From Symbiodinium natans (taxonomy: Eukaryota > Sar > Dinophyceae > Suessiales > Symbiodiniaceae): a stretch of DNA of 11,391 bases. Below the pieces are notes generated by a model that saw only the letters and a program-made list of their open reading frames with translations, searched no databases and had not been told where the DNA came from. The DNA is taken from contig CAJNDS010001202.1 in the NCBI GenBank assembly GCA_905221605.1, forward strand, positions 818,967 to 830,357, given 5' to 3'. Shown here in pieces: positions 7,107-11,391 of this stretch (the stretch's first letter is position 1; each line of letters opens with the position of its first letter). Both the position numbers and the translations under genes were made by a program.

Positions 7107-7382
7107 AGTTTTGTTTAGGGAGTTTAGGGGATTTAAGGGGGGTTTAGGGGGTATAGGTTTAGGGGGATTAGAGGATTTGGGGGGGCTCAGGGGTATAAGT
7201 TTAGGGGTTTAGGGGGGTTTAAGGGGTTTAGGGGGTTTAGGGGGTTTAGGGTGTTTAGGGGGTTTAGGGGGTTTAGGATGGTTTACGGGGTTTAGGAAGT
7301 TTAGAGGGTTTAGGGGGTTTAGGGGTTTTAGGGGGTTTAGGGGGTTTAGGGGGTTTAGGGAGTTTAGGGGGTTTAGGGTTTC
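7107..7382 (+). repeat. TTTAGGGGG nonamer array
   Basis: About 28-30 G-rich units on the + strand. The dominant one is the 9-mer TTTAGGGGG, with TTTAGGGG, TTTAAGGGG and TTTAGGA variants; degeneracy is higher at the left end. Because the period is nine, frames stay open on both strands and give artificial Pro/Lys-rich or Gly/Leu-rich translations. Each unit carries a run of G, so the strand has quadruplex potential. Confidence 0.92.
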
Positions 7383-7560
7383 GCGATTGATTGTTTCGGC
7401 TGTAAAAACTCTGAGGGTTCAGGGATTTAGGGCTTAGGGTTGAGGGTTGAGGGTTGAAGGTGCAGGTTTGAAGGTGCAGGTTTGAGGGTTGAGGGCTTGT
7501 GCAGGGAGGGCTTCGGGCTTGGGATTTTTTGAGGACTACCAAGTAATCCTTAGGGTTTGG
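7383..7560 (+). repeat. GGGTTGA and GGTGCAGGTTTGA short tandem repeats
   Basis: After the nonamer array the + strand has degenerate G-rich units. These include three GGGTTGA units (about 7437-7457) and two copies of a 15-bp unit containing AAGGTGCAGGTTTG (about 7456-7485). They appear to be decayed telomere-like units that re-amplified locally. Confidence 0.7.
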
Positions 7561-7826
7561 CGTTTGGGGGCTCCTATATTCCAACTATACGAACCTGTTA
7601 TGTATCGTGGTGTTCCCGCTGAGGGTCTTGGTCCTGGGTTCCCTGAGAAAGCAACCATCCCTTAGACGGGTACCACCCTAAACCCTATGCCCGAAACCCT
7701 AAATTTAAGAGCCTCCGGCTCAAGCCGCCGACCCCGCTGGAGCATAGTTGAGACCCGCTCGCATGGAAGATCATCCCCGGCAGAGTTCTGTGAATCGTTT
7801 GGGGGGGGGTAGGGGGGTGTGCAGCT
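7561..7826. other. Largely unique stretch without a supported gene
   Basis: About 265 bases of mixed composition with two isolated CCCTAA-type units at about 7674-7705 and a nine-to-ten-G run at 7801-7809. Short open frames on the minus strand cross it but show no codon bias or domain. It separates the telomere-like region from the second fold-back element. Confidence 0.5.
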
Positions 7827-7932
7827 TAAATAGGGTTTATTTGGAAGCTGGCACTCGTGTTCACAAGAGGAAAAAAGGCCCCAAAACGTATACTTATTTA
7901 CAAGAGCCAACTTCCAAATAGACCCTATTTTA
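7827..7932. mobile_element. Fold-back element with inverted termini of about 26 bp
   Basis: Bases 7827-7852 match the reverse complement of 7906-7932 with one single-base indel and two mismatches. Each arm reads TAAA(A)TAGGG, then TTATTTGGAAG or CTATTTGGAAG, then a GCTGGC/GTTGGC end. The loop of about 53 bases contains an A-rich run and no open frame. Size and structure fit a short non-autonomous DNA transposon or a hairpin from local rearrangement. It directly abuts the palindrome array. No transposase or target-site duplication could be identified. Confidence 0.55.
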
Positions 7933-7934
7933 GG

Positions 7935-10386
7935 TCCTAGGGGGGGGTCCCAGGCCTGAATTAAATATGAAGGCCCCGATTTAAATATGAATATTTAATT
8001 CTGGAGCTTCATATTTAAATTATTTAATTCGGGCCCGGGAATTAAATAATTTAAATAATTTAAATAATTTAAATAATTTAAATAATTTAAATCCTGGAGG
8101 GGGGGGGGCGGGCCTCCTCCCGCAGGAGGAATTAAATAATTTAAATATGAAGGCCCCGAATTAAATATTAATATTTAATTCGGAGCCTTCATATTTAAAT
8201 TATTTAATTCTTCCTGGGGGAGGAGGTCCGCCCCCCCCCCCTCCAGGATTTAAATTATTTAAATTATTATTAAAAAATTATTTTAATTCCCGGGCCCGAT
8301 TTAAATATTGAAATATGAAGGGCCACGATTTTAAATATGACTTTTAATTCGGGAGCTTCATATTTAAATTAGTTCAATTCGGCCCGGGAATGTAAATAAT
8401 TTAAATTTTAAATCCTCTGGAGGGGGGGCCGGCCTCCTCCCGCGGAGAAATTTAAATAATTTTAATATGAAGCCACCGAATTACATATTAATTTTTAATT
8501 CGGGCCTTCATATTAAATTAAATTAATTCCTCCTCGGGAGGAGGCCGGCCTCCCCCCCCCCTCCGGAATTTAAAATATTTAAATGAATTTAAATTATTTA
8601 AATTATTTAATTCCCGGGCCCGAATTAAATAATTTAAATATGAAGCTCCCGAATTAAATATTCATATTTAAATCGTGGCCTTCATATTTAAATTATTTAA
8701 ATCGGGCCCGGTAATTAAATAATTTAAATAATTTAAATAATTTAAATATTTTAAATCCTGGAGGGGGGGGGGGCCGGGCCTCCTTTTGCAGGAGGAATTA
8801 AATAATTTAAATATGAAGGCCCCGAATTAAATATTAATATTTAATTCGGGGCCTTCATATTTAAATTATTTAATTCCTCCTGCGGGAGGAGGCCCGGCCC
8901 CCCCCCCTCCCAGATTTAAATTATTTAAATTATTTAAACTATTTAAATTATTTAAATTATTTAATTCCCGGGCCCGATTTAAATAATTTAAATACGAAGG
9001 CCACGATTTAAATATGAATATTTAATTCGGGAGCTTCATATTTAAATTATTTAATTCGGGCCCGGGAATTAAATAATTTAAATAATTTAAATCCTGGAGG
9101 GGGGGGGGCGGGCCTCCTCCCGCAGGAAGAATTAAATAATTTAAATATGAAGGCCCCGAATTAAATATGAATATTTAATTCGGGGCCTTCATATTTAAAT
9201 TATTTAATTCCTCCTGCGGGAGGAGGCCCGGCCCCCCCCCCTCCAGGATTTAAATTATTTAAATTATTTAAATTATTTAAATTATTTAAATTATTTAAAT
9301 TATTTAAATTACTTAAATTATTTAAATTATTTAAATTATTTAAATTGTTTAATTCCCGGGCCCGATTTAAATAATTTAAATATGAAGCTCCCGAATTAAA
9401 TATTCATATTTAAATCGTGGCCTTCATATTTAAATTATTTAAATCGGGCCCGGGAATTAAATAATTTAAATAATTTAAATAATTTAAATAATTTAAATAA
9501 TTTAAATAATTTAAATCCGGGAGGGGGGGGGGCCGGGCCTCCTTTTGCAGGAGGAATTAAATAATTTAAATATGAAGGCCCCGAATTAAATATTCATATT
9601 TAAATCGAGGCCTTCATATTTAAATTATTTAATTCCTCCTGGGGGAGGAGGCCCCCCCCCCCTCCAGGATTTAAATCATTTAAATTATTTAATTCCCGGG
9701 CCCGATTTAAATAATTTAAATATGAAGGCCACGGTTTAAATATGAATATTTAATTCGGGAGCTTCATATTTAAATCATTTAATTCGGGCCCGGGAATTAA
9801 ATAGTTTAAATAATTTAAATAATTTAAATAATTTAAATAGTTTAAATAATTTAAATAATTTAAATCCGGGAGGGGGGGGGGCCGGGCCTCCTTTTGCAGG
9901 AGGAATTAAATAATTTAAATATGAAGGCCCCGAATTAAATATTCATATTTAAATCGAGGCCTTCATATTTAAATTATTAATTCCTCCTGGGGGAGGAGGC
10001 CCCCCCCCCCTCCAGGATTTAAATTGTTTAAATTATTTAAATTATTTAATTCTCGGGCCCGATTTAAATCATTTAAATATGAAGGCCACGGTTTAACTTT
10101 AAATAATTTAAATATGAAGGCCACGATTTAAATATGAATATTTAATTCGGGAGCTTCATATTCAAATTATGTAAATCGGGCCCGGTAATTAAATAATTTA
10201 AATAATTTAAATAATTTAAATAATTTAAATAATTTAAATAATTTAAATCCTGGAGGGGGGGGGGCCGGGCTTCCTCCCGCAGGAGGAATTAAATAATTTA
10301 AATATGAAGGCCCCGAATTAAATATTAATATTTAAATCGGGGCCTTCATATTTAAATTATTTAATTCCTCCTGCGGGAGGGCCCCC
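7935..10386. repeat. Array of 14 alternating inverted palindromic modules (A and B types)
   Basis: Fourteen copies of a palindromic core of about 42 bp, opening GAAG and closing CTTC. Core positions: B1 7969-8010, A1 8149-8190, B2 8317-8359, A2 8469-8509, B3 8642-8683, A3 8815-8856, B4 8996-9037, A4 9149-9190, B5 9384-9425, A5 9574-9615, B6 9724-9765, A6 9923-9964, B7 10116-10157, A7 10306-10347. All cores are flanked by AATTTAAATAT-type arms. Beyond these, A modules end in CCTCCTCCCGCAGGAGG-type hairpins and poly-G/poly-C with CCTGGAGG/CCTCCAGG; B modules end in CCCGGGCCCG/CGGGCCCGGG. Between modules lie 9-bp units (AAATAATTT one way, AAATTATTT the other) whose orientation flips at every module. 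A arms are about 75 bp each, so each A module is a palindrome of about 150 bp. B2 and A2 are the most degenerate. No ORF or known family is recognised; a centromeric, origin or fold-back transposon origin is only hypothesis. Confidence 0.92.
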
Positions 10387-10388
10387 TC

Positions 10389-10745
10389 AATCAGCTTCAT
10401 CATCATCATCCTCATCCTCATCCGCGTCATCATCATCATCTTCATTATCGTCATCATCTTCATCATCTATCATCATCATCTTCATCATCTTCATCATCTT
10501 TTTTCATCATCCCCATCATCTCTCTCATCTCCACGGTTGTTTCAATATGTTTCATATGCATCCTTGACATCAATGATCCAAATCAGCTTCATCATCATCT
10601 TCATCATCTTCATCATCTTCATCATCTTCATCATTTTCATCATCTTCATCATCTTCATCGTTTTCATCATCTTCATCATCTCCATCATCTTCATCATCTT
10701 CATGATCTGCTTCATCTGCTTCATCCTTCATCTGTTTCTTATGTT
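10389..10745 (+). repeat. CAT/CTT-rich trinucleotide DNA in two diverged copies
   Basis: Imperfect CATCATCTT-type repeats fill two blocks. Both begin with AATCAGCTTCATCATCATC (10389 and 10581, 192 bp apart), and both end in a related T-rich tail (GTTTCAATATGTTTCAT near 10539 and GTTTCTTATGTTTCATTG near 10733). This points to an old duplication of a unit of about 190 bp. Read on the minus strand the second block encodes Asp/Glu-rich sequence, but this is what any GATGAAGAT repeat gives, so no gene is called. The left edge truncates the last A palindrome. Confidence 0.85.
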
Positions 10746-10774
10746 TCATTGCTTCTTGGGGCCCAGGAGGGCCT

Positions 10775-11391
10775 GGGGCAGGAGCAACTTTGCGGTCAAA
10801 ACTTGCCGGGATCCCCTTGGCACCCTGGAAAAGTGATGCAAATACCACACAAAACGGGAAAGGGTAGGAACAACTTTGTCGGTCAAAATTTGCCGGGATC
10901 CCCTTGGCACCCTGGAAAAGTCCTGCAAATACCACACAAAACGGGAAAGGGTAGGAACAACTTTGCCGGTCAAAATTTGCCGGGATCCCCTTGGCACCCT
11001 GGAAAAGTCCTGCAAATACCACACAAAACGGGAAAGTGTAGGAACAACATTTGCCGGTCAAAATTTGCTGGGATTCCCTTGGCACCCCGGAAAAGTGATG
11101 CAAATACCACACAAAACGGGAACGGGTAGGAACAACTTTGCGGGTCAAAATTTGCCGGGATTCCCTTGGCACCCTAGAAAAGTCCTGCAAATACCACACA
11201 AAACGGGAAAGGGTAGGAACAACTTTGCCGGTCAAAATTTGCCGGGATTCCCTTGGCACCCTAGAAAAGTTATGCAAATACCACACAAAACGGGAAAGGG
11301 TAGGAACAACTTTGCCGGTCAAAATTTGCCGGGATCCCCTTGGCACTCGGGAAAAGTGATGCAAATGCCACACAAAACGGGAACGGGTAGG
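10775..11391. repeat. 87-bp tandem satellite, running off the window end
   Basis: About seven units. The TGC(C/T)GGG landmark recurs at 10804, 10891, 10978, 11066, 11153, 11240 and 11327: spacing 87 in every case but one, 88, where an extra A sits in 11047-11053. Each unit contains GGTCAAAATTTGCCGGGAT, CTTGGCACC and CAAATACCACACAAAACGGG in order. The first unit is the most divergent, marking the array edge. Because 87 is divisible by three and the unit lacks stops in several frames, long open frames of 29-residue repeats exist on both strands (for example 10570-11373 on the minus strand); these are unlikely to be genes. Confidence 0.95.

Noticed and set aside
6979-7212. 77-codon plus-strand frame
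   Set aside because: The second half is translated TTTAGGGG repeat and the first half has no recognisable motif.
7273-7584. Pro/Lys-rich minus-strand frame resembling a cell-wall or basic repeat protein
   Set aside because: The pattern follows directly from the 9-bp telomere-like repeat.
7709-7725. Spliced-leader 3' end GGCTCAAG
   Set aside because: An eight-base match without the upstream part, inside a small GAGCC/GGCTC hairpin; chance is sufficient.
7662-7910. 82-codon minus-strand frame
   Set aside because: It crosses telomere-like units and a fold-back arm, with no domain, and its start lies within the fold-back element.
7935-10386. Viral inverted terminal repeats, because of nested hairpins
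   Set aside because: Fourteen alternating modules with no viral coding sequence nearby; similarity is only in fold type.
10537-10836. Ile/Phe-rich plus-strand frame that looks like membrane segments
   Set aside because: It is the translation of ATCATCTTC repeats in one frame.
10833-11365. Octamer ATGCAAAT as a transcription-factor site in the satellite
   Set aside because: It occurs in some satellite units only, as part of variable positions, and there is no promoter context.
10570-11373. 267-codon minus-strand frame: 29-residue repeats followed by an acidic tail
   Set aside because: An 87-bp satellite without stops plus a GAT/GAA-type repeat gives this automatically. The +1 indel changes the repeat's peptide frame midway and the frame stays open, so protein sequence is not under selection.
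10775-11391. CRISPR array
   Set aside because: The whole 87-bp unit is repeated, with no unique spacers, and the context is eukaryotic.

Overview
The window is eukaryotic, non-bacterial DNA. The best guess is a dinoflagellate nuclear genome, possibly Symbiodiniaceae-like. This rests on the plant/alga-type telomeric heptamer CCCTAAA/TTTAGGG, a GC-rich LINE-type retrotransposon, and a 3' repeat whose translation resembles dinoflagellate repeats I have seen; that last point is recollection, not a search result. A green alga is the main alternative, because one block is the TTTTAGGG octamer known from Chlamydomonas. No ordinary host gene, rRNA or tRNA could be supported.

Layout. (1) Bases 1-4474 hold most of a non-LTR (LINE) retrotransposon on the + strand: an APE-type endonuclease, a reverse transcriptase with intact catalytic motifs, and four C-terminal zinc-finger-like motifs. 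The reading frame is broken once inside the endonuclease (about 690-722), and the downstream frame runs without a stop into a perfect (TTG)n tail. (2) Bases 4394-4760 are a stack of low-complexity tracts: TTG, ATT-rich, TA, poly-G and G/T-rich. (3) Bases 4825-7560 are a patchwork of telomere-like repeats in at least four flavours (8-mer TTTTAGGG, 7-mer TTTAGGG, 9-mer CCCTATAAA, 9-mer TTTAGGGGG). The strand switches repeatedly and short unique islands intervene. (4) Two small fold-back (MITE-like) elements lie at 5695-5822 and 7827-7932. (5) Bases about 7935-10386 are an array of alternating inverted palindromes: 14 copies of a core of about 42 bp that begins GAAG and ends CTTC, spaced 150-235 bp. 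The outer arms alternate between two types (A: CCTGGAGG/poly-G/CCTCC...GGAGG; B: CCCGGGCCCG), with 9-bp AT-only minisatellite spacers that reverse strand at each module. (6) Bases 10389-10745 are CAT/CTT-rich DNA in two diverged copies. (7) Bases 10775-11391 are an 87-bp tandem satellite that runs off the window and shows signs of a three-unit higher-order period.

The most unusual part is the 2.45-kb palindrome array. In two B modules the asymmetric core is exactly inverted relative to the other B modules, as expected if the palindromic arms let the core flip. The whole window looks like subtelomeric or other heterochromatic DNA built from successive repeat families plus one fairly young LINE copy. 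No genes are seen working together apart from the domains of the retrotransposon polyprotein.
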